A DNA stretch of 64,000 nt from Phycisphaeraceae bacterium (GCA_019636615.1 JAHBXF010000002.1:126001-190000), one strand, 5' to 3'. Positions 33,949-47,362 are shown, numbered from the stretch's first letter. The notes: generated by a model from the sequence alone, not told the origin. Numbers and translations: made by a program.

Positions 33949-35949
33949 ATGCGCTTTCCTGCCCTTTCGCTTCGCTGTCTGGTGGCTTTGTCGCTGTGTC
34001 TCTCGGCGGCGGCGTTGTGGGCGTGCGGCGGCAAGAAACCCCCGCGTCCCATCCAGGTGGATGTCACCCCGATGAACGATGTTCCCCCGCTCTTGCGCGG
34101 CACGATCGGGGCTGAGGTCAACTTCCTGGGAATCGAGCCCGTGCTGGTCTCTGGTTACGGCCTGGTGGTGGGCCTCAACGGCACCGGCGGCGATGTGCTG
34201 CCCGACAATATCGCGGCGACGATGGAACGCGAGATGGGGCTGATGGGCATCGGCCGCGCGGGCGAGGCGAAGGGAACCGCCGTGGAGGGCAAATCCCCCC
34301 GGCAGTTGCTTCGAGACCGCAACGTGGCGGTGGTGCTGGTGCAGGCCGCGATCCCGCCCGGCTCGCCGGCGGGGGCGACCTTTGATGTGTACGTGCGAGC
34401 CATCAACGCATCGAGCCTTGAGGGTGGCACGCTGTGGACCACCGACCTGCGCATCGGCGGCCCCAGCGCCTTCGGCCAGGCGCAGGCGAGAACCATCGCC
34501 AAGGCGCGCGGGCCGATCTTCATCAACCCGTTCGCCGAGCCGGGGAAAGAAACGGCGGGTGTCACGCGCAACGCCGGGCGCATTTTGGATGGCGGCGCGG
34601 TGAGCAACCCCCTGCAGATCGAGATGGTGCTGCTCAACACCAGTTTTCAGCGTGCGCGCACGATTGTCTCGGCCATCAACAGCCGCTTCCCCGAAGGGCC
34701 CGGCGACCCGGGCCCCACGGCGCGCGGGCGTTCGGGGCCTGAGATCGGTTCAACGGCCGGCGGCACCATCGCGCTGCGTGTTCCCACGCGCTACCGCACG
34801 CAGGCGTCCGAGTTCCTGCAGTTGGTCCGCCACGTGCGCGTGGATCAGACAGGCCAGGAGCAGTTCGCCCGCCGGTGTGTCGAGGCGGTCAAGGCAGAGC
34901 CGTACCTGGCCGACAGCGTGGCGTGGGCGCTCGAAGCCATCGGGCAGAAATCGTTGCCGTTCGCCAGGGAGTTGTACGAGTATCCCGAGTTGGCCCCGCG
35001 CATGGCCGCGCTGCGCGCGGGCGCGAGGCTGGGCGACCCGCAGTCAGCGCCGCACCTGCGTCTGCTGGCGCGCACCTCGCACGGGGCGGTGCGGGTGAAA
35101 GCCATCGAACTGTTGAGCGAGGTTGACGCGGGCCCGTCGGTGGACATGGCCCTGCGCGATCTGCTTTCAGACCCCGATCTTGTGGTGCGTGTCGCGGCGT
35201 ATGAAGGGCTTGCCAAGCGTGCCGAGCGCGTGCAGTATGCCCGCCTGACGCGCATGCAGCAGTCAAACCGCGACCCCGGCGCGCCGCGTCTGTCGCCCAC
35301 ACACCTTGAGATGCTCGCGGGCCGCGAGTTCCCGGGGAACACGGTGCAGGGCATCGAGCGGCGCGTGATCGAGGGCAAGTTCCTGCTTGATCTTGTTCCC
35401 TTCGGCGAGCCGCTGGTGTATGTGACGCAGCAGGGCCGGCCACGCATCGTGCTCTTCGGTGAGGATGTCTCGCTCGCACGCCCGGCGGTGGTGAGCACAT
35501 GGTCAGACAGGCTGATGATCGTGACCGACCAGGGGGACGACACCGTCCGCATTTACTACCAGGATGCGCAAGGCAACCGCCCGGTGACGACTCAGGCGCG
35601 GGGGCTTGAACCCCTCGACCGGCTGATCACCATGATGGCCCGTCGGCCCGTGATGGGCGACCCCCGCCCGGGGCTGAATATGTCGTACTCGGAGGTCGTG
35701 GGTGCGATCTACGCCGTGTGCAGCGGTGGGGGGTCGCCGGCGGCCTTCACGACCGAGACAGACCGCCTCAAGGCCCAGTTGCTCTCGGCGGTGGCCACGC
35801 TGAACGTGCCCGAACGCCCCGAGACCGAATCGGATCGGGATGTTGTCGTGCTCAGGCAGCCGGAAGTGATGCAGGAAAAGACGGTGCCCCTTGGGGATGG
35901 GGCGCAGCGTCCCGAACTGGTGCCGATCACCCCTCCTACCAAGAAGTAA
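33949..35949 (+). CDS. FlgI-like P-ring protein, predicted lipoprotein with extended C-terminus
   Basis: A 666-residue protein starting at ATG 33949 (TGGAGT upstream). The signal ends in a lipobox (ALWAC, Cys26). The FlgI core (about 50-290) is clear: VSGYGLVVGLNGTGGD, LRDRNVAVVLVQAAIPP, GATFDVYVRAINASSLEGG and AGRILDGGAVSNPLQIEMVLLN. FlgI is normally about 365 residues, not lipidated, and forms the P ring in the peptidoglycan. Here a HEAT-like helical stretch (about 330-430) and a beta-rich module (about 445-560) follow, absent from standard FlgI. Other flagellar genes lie 27 kb away. It may be a P-ring variant or an envelope protein derived from FlgI. Confidence 0.75.
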   Translation: MRFPALSLRCLVALSLCLSAAALWACGGKKPPRPIQVDVTPMNDVPPLLRGTIGAEVNFLGIEPVLVSGYGLVVGLNGTGGDVLPDNIAATMEREMGLMGIGRAGEAKGTAVEGKSPRQLLRDRNVAVVLVQAAIPPGSPAGATFDVYVRAINASSLEGGTLWTTDLRIGGPSAFGQAQARTIAKARGPIFINPFAEPGKETAGVTRNAGRILDGGAVSNPLQIEMVLLNTSFQRARTIVSAINSRFPEGPGDPGPTARGRSGPEIGSTAGGTIALRVPTRYRTQASEFLQLVRHVRVDQTGQEQFARRCVEAVKAEPYLADSVAWALEAIGQKSLPFARELYEYPELAPRMAALRAGARLGDPQSAPHLRLLARTSHGAVRVKAIELLSEVDAGPSVDMALRDLLSDPDLVVRVAAYEGLAKRAERVQYARLTRMQQSNRDPGAPRLSPTHLEMLAGREFPGNTVQGIERRVIEGKFLLDLVPFGEPLVYVTQQGRPRIVLFGEDVSLARPAVVSTWSDRLMIVTDQGDDTVRIYYQDAQGNRPVTTQARGLEPLDRLITMMARRPVMGDPRPGLNMSYSEVVGAIYAVCSGGGSPAAFTTETDRLKAQLLSAVATLNVPERPETESDRDVVVLRQPEVMQEKTVPLGDGAQRPELVPITPPTKK

Positions 35950-36054
35950 ACGGCCTTGGCAGGGCGGGGCGGGCGTCAGGTTATCCACAATTTCAATGTG
36001 GGTAGTTGGGGGTATTCGCGCAACCGCAAAAAAAACCCCTTGGACGCAAGATCC

Positions 36055-36084
36055 TAGACACTTTGGCGGGGTACCCACGATATC
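36055..36084 (+). promoter_or_regulatory. Candidate promoter of the SMC gene
   Basis: TAGACA (36055-36060), an 18-base spacer, then GATATC (36079-36084), about 75 bases upstream of the SMC start. Each hexamer deviates from the sigma-70 consensus at one or more positions. An A-run lies just before it (36028-36035). Confidence 0.25.
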
Positions 36085-36158
36085 TTGTATGACAGTGAGT
36101 GCCCCAGGGATGGGGCACGCCGCGCCCCGGCGTGGTTATGCACGGAGGTTCCCCACAT

Positions 36159-40319
<4,161 letters not shown>

Positions 40320-40332
40320 GACCGGCCGAAAG

Positions 40333-40365
40333 AAAAAGGGCCCGGCGCACTCGCACCGGGCCCTT
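40333..40365 (-). terminator. Rho-independent terminator after the thioredoxin-like gene
   Basis: Minus strand: stem GGGCCCGG / loop TGCGAGTGCG / CCGGGCCC followed by TTTTT. It lies about 30 bases past the stop at 40396. The stem also sits 19 bases after the smc stop and could slow plus-strand transcription, though without a T-run there. Confidence 0.78.
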
Positions 40366-40395
40366 GCAGCGTCAGATGACAGTGAGATAGTGTGA

Positions 40396-41115
40396 TCAGT
40401 ACTTGACCGAGCAGCCGTAGGGGCGGGTCTCGGGGGTGCTCACGGTGGTGCCGGCGAGGATCTCGTCGAGGGCCTTGGCGACGTAGTTCGTCTTGCCGAG
40501 GTTGTCGATGCCGCTGTCGTCATCGATCGCGCCGTTGTAGAGCAGCACGCCGTTCTTGTCGATGATGAACATGTGCGGGGTGGTGCGGGCGCCGTAGGCG
40601 CGGCCGGTGTCGCCCGATTCATCGATCAGGATGGGGAAGGTCATCTTGAAGTCGGTCTTGGCCTTGGCGTTGCGGGCCTTGCCGGCGCCCTGCTTTCCCG
40701 GCGCGCCGCTGTTGATCGCCACGAACACGACGCCCTTGTCGCTGTACTTGGCGTGCAGATCATTGAGCGTGCTGTGGTTCTTGTGGTGCTTGACGATGAA
40801 AGGGCAGTCGGGGTTGAACCACTCGAGCACGACGATCTTGCCGGACTTCACGGTCTCGGTGAGGTTGAAGGTGTTGCCCTCGGTGCATGTCAGCGTGAAG
40901 TTTGGCGCGGGCTGGCCGACTTTCGCGGGCTCGAGTTTGCCCTTGGCCTTGCCTTCCTGCCCGGCTTCCTGGCCCACGGTTTCCTTCACCTTTTCTTTGG
41001 TCCGCTCCTTGTACTCGGTCTTGGCGGGTTTGTCCTGCGCCACGGCGACAGAGGCCGAGGTGGCGATGGCACCGACCACGAGGGCGCAGAAGAGAGATTT
41101 TACGGTTTTCGTCAT
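40396..41115 (-). CDS. Secreted thioredoxin-like redoxin
   Basis: A 239-residue protein from ATG 41115 (AGGAG upstream). A signal peptide (about 1-24, VKSLFCALVVGAIATSASVAVAQ) is followed by a Lys/Glu-rich stretch (about 25-60) and a thioredoxin fold: VGQPAPNFTLTCTEGNTF, VVLEWFNPDCPFIVKHH and YGARTTPHMFIIDKNGVLLYNGAIDD (the cis-Pro is in TTP). The active site keeps one cysteine (PDCPF) rather than CxxC, with another at the C-terminal GCSVKY. This is a peroxiredoxin/TlpA-like group common in planctomycetes. It precedes a terminator. The DsbD-like gene lies 112 bases upstream on the same strand, suggesting a shared envelope thiol role. Confidence 0.85.
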   Translation of the reverse strand: MTKTVKSLFCALVVGAIATSASVAVAQDKPAKTEYKERTKEKVKETVGQEAGQEGKAKGKLEPAKVGQPAPNFTLTCTEGNTFNLTETVKSGKIVVLEWFNPDCPFIVKHHKNHSTLNDLHAKYSDKGVVFVAINSGAPGKQGAGKARNAKAKTDFKMTFPILIDESGDTGRAYGARTTPHMFIIDKNGVLLYNGAIDDDSGIDNLGKTNYVAKALDEILAGTTVSTPETRPYGCSVKY

Positions 41116-41227
41116 GATGGGGATCTCCTGTGTGTGACTGGTCCGAAACGAACACATTCGCGGCGTGTGGGGTGGCGGCCGCGTGCCACGTGTACTGGTA
41201 CGCTCCCGGGCGGTTTCTATTTCAGCC

Positions 41228-42112
41228 TCAGGGAGTTTTTAGCGTTGGTGCGGGGGGCGGGTAGAGGCTGCCCTTGCTCGAAATGGGGACATCGACAAAG
41301 ACGTGGTAGGGTTTGTTTGCACCCTTGGGGGTGACCGCCACGATGCCCTTGTAACGGTGGGTGGTGTCGATCATGTCGGGGGTGGTGTTGAACGTCAGAA
41401 TGACCCGTTGCCCGGTGGATTGGCCGTCCACGAGCAGATGGGTTGGCATCGCGCAATCGCGCGAGGGAAAAAAGGCGACCTGTGATGCACCCGGGTGGCC
41501 GAACTCGAGTTCGGTCGTGGTGGCACGCATCTGAAAGCCCTCGGGGGCTTTGTCGAGCGGCACAGGAATGGCCTCGCGTGCCTTGGTAAACAGGGTCGAA
41601 TGATTCGGGTTTACCTTGGCCGGAACATCTTTGGCGACAAAGGGCAGGGAAATGGAGCCGCTGCTGCGGCCGGGCAGGCATGCTTCGTTGCAGACCAGCC
41701 AGCGTGAACCGAAGGAGAGTGATGAAGTGGCTGAAGGGGCCCCCTGCGGGGCGACGATGGGGATCAACACAACGAGTTGGTTCTCGTAGATGTGATCAAG
41801 GATGCCCCCCTGCGAGATGTAGCGCTTCGGGGCGGGCCACTGAGCGTCGAGCGCTTTCCAGCCTTCGGGCAGTTCCAGTTCGATCGAGGGTGGAAAGCCG
41901 GTGTCGTTCAGGCCATCCCAGTAGAGGTGCCAAGCCTGCTCGATGGTGAAGACAACGGCGAGTGTGGTCACGCCACCGGATGGGATTTGTTCGTGCTCGA
42001 TGGCAAGGCTGAGCGTGACCAGTTTGTCGCTGTCTGGCTCGGCGCGGAGGGCGTTGGCGTGAGCAAGTGCCGGGAAAACCGCCATGCACGCTGATGTGAT
42101 GATTGCAAACAT
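41228..42112 (-). CDS. DsbD N-terminal-domain-like secreted protein
   Basis: A protein of about 294 residues with a signal peptide (ATG 42112, MFAIITSACMAVFPALAHA; an earlier start at 42190 is possible, and neither has a clear Shine-Dalgarno). It resembles the soluble alpha domain of protein-disulfide reductase DsbD (PF11412-type): SLAIEHEQIPSGGVTTLAVVF, WHLYWDGLNDTGFPPSIEL and RWLVCNEACLPGRSS, where the CxxxC pair is probably the redox centre. The membrane domain and C-terminal thioredoxin domain of DsbD are missing, so it depends on an unlinked electron donor, perhaps CcdA or the thioredoxin-like protein next door. Transfer of reducing power in the envelope is an inference. Confidence 0.72.
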   Translation of the reverse strand: MFAIITSACMAVFPALAHANALRAEPDSDKLVTLSLAIEHEQIPSGGVTTLAVVFTIEQAWHLYWDGLNDTGFPPSIELELPEGWKALDAQWPAPKRYISQGGILDHIYENQLVVLIPIVAPQGAPSATSSLSFGSRWLVCNEACLPGRSSGSISLPFVAKDVPAKVNPNHSTLFTKAREAIPVPLDKAPEGFQMRATTTELEFGHPGASQVAFFPSRDCAMPTHLLVDGQSTGQRVILTFNTTPDMIDTTHRYKGIVAVTPKGANKPYHVFVDVPISSKGSLYPPPAPTLKTP

Positions 42113-42246
42113 AGGTGGGGGTATGCAGATCGAGCCGCAGGGTATGGTGTTCCGAACGAATGATCGTATCGCGTTCGGGTCTTTGGGCAAGATCGGGACT
42201 GAGCGGGCGTCGATACCCCTGTCAAACGGGGGTACGCTCTGTCCTC

Positions 42247-42717
42247 ATGATACGAAACGCGACGAGACTGGGTTCGTTTGCTCTGGCTGTTCGGATGATG
42301 CTCGCCACGATCATCCTGGCGGGCCTCTCTGGGTGCAATGTGACCACCGACGACTCCAAGATCCAGATGATCTCGGTGGGGGAAGTCCGTCGCCTTTGGC
42401 AAGATTCTCAGTCTGGGGCGGCCCCGGATACATTGCTGCTGGTCGACCCCCGACCAGCCACCGCGTTTTCACGCGGCCACATTCCCGGTGCCCGGAACAT
42501 GCACCTTGAAGAAGTGCAGCCCAAGTCGGGCCGTTCCCAGGAGATCGAGCGATTCCGGCGGATCGTGGTGTACGGGGATAACCCCGGTTCACCGGCCGCG
42601 CGCGGACTGGTCAAACGCTTCATGGCGAACAGTTATGACCGTGTCTTTCTGATGGATGGTGGGCTCGACGAGTGGGTGCGGCAGGGTGGGCGAGTCCAGA
42701 GCGTGCAGCAGCCCTGA
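42247..42717 (+). CDS. Rhodanese-like lipoprotein lacking the catalytic cysteine
   Basis: A 156-residue protein with a lipobox (AGLSGC, Cys30) and a rhodanese fold: VGEVRRLWQD, LLVDPRPATAFSRGHIPGARN, RIVVYGDNPGSPAARGLVKRF and VFLMDGGLDEW. The active-site loop, usually Cys-x-x-Gly-x-R, reads YGDNPGSPAA with no cysteine. Sulfur transfer is therefore unlikely, and it may bind a ligand or partner in the envelope. It is divergent from the DsbD-like gene over 134 bases. The fold call is good, the function unknown. Confidence 0.75.
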   Translation: MIRNATRLGSFALAVRMMLATIILAGLSGCNVTTDDSKIQMISVGEVRRLWQDSQSGAAPDTLLLVDPRPATAFSRGHIPGARNMHLEEVQPKSGRSQEIERFRRIVVYGDNPGSPAARGLVKRFMANSYDRVFLMDGGLDEWVRQGGRVQSVQQP

Positions 42718-42740
42718 GCGGGGGATGGGCGTGTGAGCGG

Positions 42741-43313
42741 TCAGACCAGCGGGAACGATTCCAGCGTTCGGTGTTCTGCGCCGGCGTCGGTGATGACGCT
42801 GCGCACCAGCGCAACGTGCTGAACTTCAAACTCGATCCGGTCGCATGAAGCGGCCTCGCCGCCGTGGGGTGCGCGTGCGACACCAACATCGTTCGGTGCC
42901 TGCGGGCGGAAACGGTACAGGGTGATGTGCGGGCAGAACTCTTCGCCCCGCTTCGCGTGCGGCCGGCGCGCCAGCCTGTGGGAGAGCCGGCGTTGAAGCT
43001 CGATCAGCGGCGGTGGCGATGAAACCATCGCAGCAAGAAGCCGCTTGCTGCCTTTGTGCGGCAGTGTGCCGAGCGATTCAACACGCAGCGAGAATGGGCA
43101 GATGCCCGCGCACGAACGACGCACAGACTCCGAGATGTCGCTCAGCCGGTTTTCGTGGCTGTCGCCGATGAAGAGCAATGTCAGGTGCACCTGCTCGGCC
43201 GGGGTGAAGACGCCCGGGGGCAGCGATGGGTGCGCGGCCGCGAGCGAGCGAAGGTGCGCCACAGTTTCGGCGGGCGGGTATACCGCGACAAAGAGCCGCA
43301 GGGAAGTGCCCAT
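42741..43313 (-). CDS. thpR: RNA 2',3'-cyclic phosphodiesterase (LigT/ThpR)
   Basis: A 190-residue 2H phosphoesterase with both HxTx motifs, HLTLLFIGD (about 43-51) and HITLYRF (about 131-137). The N-terminal LRLFVAVYPPAETVAHL is typical. GAGGGA precedes the ATG. It hydrolyses 2',3'-cyclic phosphate RNA ends to 2'-phosphate and in vitro can join some tRNA halves. It lies next to the UXS gene on the same strand (47 bases), with no obvious functional link. Confidence 0.9.
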   Translation of the reverse strand: MGTSLRLFVAVYPPAETVAHLRSLAAAHPSLPPGVFTPAEQVHLTLLFIGDSHENRLSDISESVRRSCAGICPFSLRVESLGTLPHKGSKRLLAAMVSSPPPLIELQRRLSHRLARRPHAKRGEEFCPHITLYRFRPQAPNDVGVARAPHGGEAASCDRIEFEVQHVALVRSVITDAGAEHRTLESFPLV

Positions 43314-43360
43314 GAGGCGGTCCCTCCGTGTGGTGCGTGCGGCCTGCTGCCCGGCCGGGG

Positions 43361-44338
43361 TCAGAAGTTCGGGGTAGGCGGGCGGAAGTGGTCGAGGTTC
43401 AACTTCGAGAAGTAGTCGATGGTGCGGGAGAGGCCGTCTTTCAGCGCGATGCGGGGCTCCCAGCCCAGGTGCCGGCGTGCAAGGGTGATATCCGGCTGCC
43501 GCTGGCGGGGGTCGTCCTCGGGCATGGGCTTGAAAGTGATGCGGCTCTTGCTGTTGGTCAGGCTGATGATCTGCTCGGCCAGTTCCTTCATGCTGTACTC
43601 GACAGGGTTGCCAAGGTTCACCGGGCCGACGAACGTATCGGGGCCGTTCATCATGCGGATGATGCCGTCGACAAGGTCGTCAACAAAGCAGAACGAGCGT
43701 GACTGTGTGCCGTCGCCGTACAGGGTGATGTCCTCGTTGTGGAGGGCCTGGCGGATGAAGTTTGACACCACGCGGCCGTCGAAGGGGTGCATCCGGGGCC
43801 CGTAGGTGTTGAAGATCCGCACCACGCGGATGTTCACACGGTTGCTCCTGTGGTAGTCAAAGAAGAGCGTTTCCGCGGCACGCTTGCCCTCGTCGTAGCA
43901 GGCGCGTGGGCCGATGGGGTTGACGTTGCCGCGGTAGGTCTCTCGTTGCGGGTGCTCGGTGGGGTCGCCGTACACCTCTGAGGTGGAGAACTGCAACACC
44001 TTGGCGCGGCAACGCTTGGCCATGCCCAGCACGTTGATCGCGCCCATCACCGAGGTCTTCATCGTTTTGATGGGGTTGTACTGGTAGTGGCCCGGCGCCG
44101 CGGGGCAGGCGGCGTTGTAGATCTCATCCACTTCGAGCCACAGAGGGTGCGTCACATCGTGGCGGACCAGTTCAAAGTTCGGCCTGCCGAGCAGGTGGGC
44201 GACGTTTGATTTCTGACTGGTGAAAAAGTTGTCGACACAGATGACATCGTGCCCTTCGTTCACAAGCCGGTCGCAGATGTGCGAGCCGAGGAAGCCTGCT
44301 CCGCCGGTGACCAGAATTCGCCGCAGTTTCATGCTCAT
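43361..44338 (-). CDS. uxs: UDP-glucuronate decarboxylase (UXS-type NAD-dependent epimerase/dehydratase)
   Basis: A 325-residue extended short-chain dehydrogenase. NAD is bound by [16 protein letters not shown] (Gly12-Gly18). The active-site triad is Ser/Thr of STSEVYGDP (118-125), Tyr148 and Lys152 (CYDEGK). The segment [15 protein letters not shown] is the UXS signature near the substrate pocket, and [13 protein letters not shown] follows. It makes UDP-xylose from UDP-glucuronate (with CO2 loss) for surface polysaccharides. It starts a few bases after a 145-base spacer next to the AKR gene. Polysaccharide genes lie from 48.9 kb onward, so the product may feed them. Confidence 0.88.
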   Translation of the reverse strand: MSMKLRRILVTGGAGFLGSHICDRLVNEGHDVICVDNFFTSQKSNVAHLLGRPNFELVRHDVTHPLWLEVDEIYNAACPAAPGHYQYNPIKTMKTSVMGAINVLGMAKRCRAKVLQFSTSEVYGDPTEHPQRETYRGNVNPIGPRACYDEGKRAAETLFFDYHRSNRVNIRVVRIFNTYGPRMHPFDGRVVSNFIRQALHNEDITLYGDGTQSRSFCFVDDLVDGIIRMMNGPDTFVGPVNLGNPVEYSMKELAEQIISLTNSKSRITFKPMPEDDPRQRQPDITLARRHLGWEPRIALKDGLSRTIDYFSKLNLDHFRPPTPNF

Positions 44339-44483
44339 GGGCCTTTCGTCGGGTGAAGGCGGAGTGTACGTCGCGTGGCGGGTGGTGTGCGGGGTATCGA
44401 GTGCTGGTGGGTGCGGCCGAGACGGCGGTGATCGGGTCCCCGGTTTCGGCGGGCATCGATGGCCACGGTGCCGTCGTGCACGT

Positions 44484-45362
44484 TCATCGGCCCATGGACG
44501 CGATGGCTTTGGTGACGGCCAGGGCGTTCTGACTGAGATGGGTGGGGTTTGCCGTTCCCACGATCACGCTCGAAACGCCCGGGACCGTGACGCAGTACGT
44601 CAGGCACTCCTCGGCTGTCGGCGTCGGGATGGATTCGCCGTGGGGGTCGGGGGCGGCAGCAATGGAGGGGCCAGTCACGGCGCCGGCCACGTGGCCGCTG
44701 ATGAGCGCTTTTTTCACCAGCACACCCACACCCCGTTCTCGCGCAGCCTCGATGACGGGAAGCTCGTCAACGGCCCGGGGGTTGAGCGTGACCATGACAA
44801 CATCCGCCCATTCAAGGGCCGCGAGCCCCGCCCGGGGGGTTTTGGTCGAGATGCCCACCGCGCGCGCTTTGCCGACATCCCGGAGTCGTTCGAGCGCGCC
44901 GCGGCACTCGTGCAGGCCCGGGTCGTTCTCGATGTGTCCATCCGAATGAATCAACAGAACGTCAATCCGGTCTGTCCGCAGCCGCGCGAGGCTGCGTTCG
45001 ACGCTGACCATGATGGCCGCGGCGGAAAAGTCAAACCGTGATTGGCCGGCTTCAAACTCTTCGCCAGCTTTGGTCACGATGACCCAGTCGTCTCGCGACC
45101 TTTGGAGCAGCGTTCCGATCCGCGCCTCGGCCTCGCCATACGCCGGCGCGGTGTCGATGAGGTTGATCCCGGCGCGCAACGCCGCGCCGAGAAGCAAAGA
45201 CGCTTGGTTGTCTGTGGGCAGTTGAAAGGGCGAAGGGTACTTCACGCCGGTGTTGCGCCCGAGTTTCACGGTGCCAAGCCCCAGCGGCGAGACCAGAATT
45301 CCCGTGCGCCCCAGCGGGCGCAAAGGGAGAGAGCCCACAGCGTCGTTCACTGGTTCCTCCAT
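44484..45362 (-). CDS. Aldo/keto reductase
   Basis: A 292-residue (alpha/beta)8 reductase starting at ATG 45362, overlapping the FAD-oxidoreductase stop by 16 bases (a GTG seven codons earlier is possible). Motifs in order are [33 protein letters not shown] (Asp-Tyr of the catalytic tetrad), [11 protein letters not shown] (Lys), VLLIHSDGH (His) and [14 protein letters not shown] (NADPH pocket). Substrate unknown. It is the last gene of the phr-LysM-FAD-AKR set, transcribed without clear spacing. Confidence 0.87.
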   Translation of the reverse strand: MEEPVNDAVGSLPLRPLGRTGILVSPLGLGTVKLGRNTGVKYPSPFQLPTDNQASLLLGAALRAGINLIDTAPAYGEAEARIGTLLQRSRDDWVIVTKAGEEFEAGQSRFDFSAAAIMVSVERSLARLRTDRIDVLLIHSDGHIENDPGLHECRGALERLRDVGKARAVGISTKTPRAGLAALEWADVVMVTLNPRAVDELPVIEAARERGVGVLVKKALISGHVAGAVTGPSIAAAPDPHGESIPTPTAEECLTYCVTVPGVSSVIVGTANPTHLSQNALAVTKAIASMGR

Positions 45363-46579
45363 GTCACATTGTTGTGCTGCCACGGAGGAAGGTGCTCTGG
45401 CGGCAAGGGGAAGGGCGGCGCGACGGTCTCTGCGCTTTCACCGGGTTGACGCGTGGCCGGCGCGTGCTCGCCGCCGAAGAGCGCGGCCACGGCGCGGCGG
45501 GCCGCGATGGGGGCCAAGGCCAGTTTGGTGGGCCAGATGAACGTGAGCCTGCCGAAGGAGCGGGCCACAGGGCCATCCGGTCGAGCCCCGTCCTGCGTGC
45601 GGCCTTCGGCGCGATCGATCCGCCACGGCGCGATGTGTGCTGCTGAAAGATCCGCCGCGGGAAGACAGCGGGCGAGTTCTTCGCGCGCGGCACGCACCTG
45701 GGCCTGGCTGTCTCGCGCGACGCCGGTCTCTGCCAGGTCGCCGCCGATATACCAGATCGGCTCGCTGTTGTTGTAGGCGGTGGTGATGGTCAGCCGGGGT
45801 TTGTCGCTCAGGGGCCTGATGCAGTGCGCGTAGAGTGGCGACGGTGCCGGAGTGAGCATGACCATGTGCAGGGGCCTTCGTTGGCAGACCGAACTCGCAT
45901 CGATCCCCGCCGCGGCCATGAGGTGTTCGTTGCCCAGCCCGGCGCACCCATACACGGCGCCGGTGCTGAAGGTCACGGACTGACCGCCGCAGACCGCGCG
46001 CACGATTCCCTCCGTGGCATCGATCGATTCAACGGCATCAATCGACAGGAGAGGGCCATCGGCGGCGCGACGAAGGCTCGAGAGCAACGAAGCGGCGTCG
46101 ATGCACGTTTCATCGGTTTCCCACACCGAAAAGCCCGCGGACGCCAGAACCCGCGGCGCTGCTTTGGGATCGAGTTTGCGAACCCCGGAAACCAGCGACA
46201 AAGACGCCGCGGCCCCGGTGACCCCGGCGAGCATGCCGCCCGGGGCCCACATGTGCATGGTGCGTGTGTAGATTCGAACGCCGGCCAAAGCCGGAGCCGA
46301 GACCGAATCGGCGCATTCAAGCGCTCTGGTCCAATCGTCCATGGCTTCGGCGAGCACCCGTTGAGTGCCCGCCGCGCCGGGAGAGAGCGCGTACTTCACG
46401 CCGCGGTGCAGAATTCCCTGCGAGGCAACACTCTGGCGTGCGTTGTCGTGAGTGCCGAGGTCGAGCAGGGTCACGCTCAAGCCCTCGCGGCGCAGACGCC
46501 AGCGCAGCCAGAGCCCGGCCACACCCCCCCCGAGAATCAGGCAATCGCTGCGGAATGTCTGAGCGGGTGGGTGCGTCAC
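45347..46579 (-). CDS. FAD-dependent oxidoreductase (GlpD/DAO-like)
   Basis: A 410-residue flavoprotein starting at GTG 46579, which overlaps the LysM gene stop (GTGA), so the two are translationally coupled. The Rossmann motif LILGGGVAGLWLRWRLRREGLSV binds FAD. DLGTHDNARQSVASQGILHRGVKYAL is typical of the DAO/GlpD superfamily (FAD phosphate and substrate entry). VYGCAGLGNEHLMAAAG lies in the middle of the fold. The C-terminal part has a variable substrate domain. Substrate and electron acceptor are not resolved. It is flanked by a LysM envelope protein and an AKR. Confidence 0.82.
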   Translation of the reverse strand: MTHPPAQTFRSDCLILGGGVAGLWLRWRLRREGLSVTLLDLGTHDNARQSVASQGILHRGVKYALSPGAAGTQRVLAEAMDDWTRALECADSVSAPALAGVRIYTRTMHMWAPGGMLAGVTGAAASLSLVSGVRKLDPKAAPRVLASAGFSVWETDETCIDAASLLSSLRRAADGPLLSIDAVESIDATEGIVRAVCGGQSVTFSTGAVYGCAGLGNEHLMAAAGIDASSVCQRRPLHMVMLTPAPSPLYAHCIRPLSDKPRLTITTAYNNSEPIWYIGGDLAETGVARDSQAQVRAAREELARCLPAADLSAAHIAPWRIDRAEGRTQDGARPDGPVARSFGRLTFIWPTKLALAPIAARRAVAALFGGEHAPATRQPGESAETVAPPFPLPPEHLPPWQHNNVTWRNQ

Positions 46580-47289
46580 GGGTTGGTGGGGGCCGGCTTT
46601 GGCGGGATGCGCAGTTTCTGGCCGATTCTCAGCGAGTGCATGTCGGCCATGGTGTCACGGTTGGCGCGGAAGATGTGATCGGCCAGTCTTGAATCTCCGT
46701 AGACCACCGAGGCGATTTTAGAGAGTGTGTCTCCACGTTGTACAACGTACTCGGCGGTTCCGCCGCGCTGTTCGTCCGCGTCCTCGACAGGCAGTCCCTG
46801 GATGTTTCTGGGATCGACCGGGACACGAATGACCCGTCCGGGACGCAGCGAGGTGGGGCTCATGAACGGGTTCGCCCTCGCGATGGCCGACGCGTGCGCC
46901 GATGTCCCGAAGTATTTGACCGAGATCGTTCGGAAGGTTTCCCCCGGTTCGATCACATGATCGACAAACTGAGGGGGGATGACGGCGATGGTGCCGGGGC
47001 CACGATTACCGCCCGGTTCGGGGCTTGTCGGCCGGGGCTGTTGGGGTGCGGGCGGAATCGGCCTATCGCCACTCGGCGGATGGTCAATCGCGGTGCGCGT
47101 TGACTCACCCCGAGGCCCGGCCGGCGGTGTCGGGGCGTCTGATGTGCCGGTGCGAGGTGCGGATGGCCGGGCTGTGTCGGCGAAGGAGATGGGCGCGGGT
47201 TGCTCGGCCGGCCAGAACCAATAGACGCCGATCCAGAGCAGCACCAGCAGGACGAGCCCGAACCCGATTCTTGATGCCGGTTCCTGCAT
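46576..47289 (-). CDS. Membrane-anchored LysM protein
   Basis: A 237-residue protein from ATG 47289: one hydrophobic anchor (about 10-27, GLVLLVLLWIGVYWFW), a Pro/Ser/Arg-rich spacer, and two LysM-like units. The first, VIEPGETFRTISVKYFGT ... LRPGRVIRVP, is degenerate. The second, YVVQRGDTLSKIASVVYGDS ... LRIGQKLRIP, is canonical. LysM binds peptidoglycan, so the protein likely spans the inner membrane and cell wall. It lies 73 bases after the photolyase stop on the same strand and is coupled to the FAD oxidoreductase. Confidence 0.85.
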   Translation of the reverse strand: MQEPASRIGFGLVLLVLLWIGVYWFWPAEQPAPISFADTARPSAPRTGTSDAPTPPAGPRGESTRTAIDHPPSGDRPIPPAPQQPRPTSPEPGGNRGPGTIAVIPPQFVDHVIEPGETFRTISVKYFGTSAHASAIARANPFMSPTSLRPGRVIRVPVDPRNIQGLPVEDADEQRGGTAEYVVQRGDTLSKIASVVYGDSRLADHIFRANRDTMADMHSLRIGQKLRIPPKPAPTNP

Positions 47290-47362
47290 ACCCGGGATGG
47301 TATCGGCCGTGGAACGCTGCGGCGTGCAGAAGCGGCGTGGCCGGCGGGCTCGCGCCCCCGCT

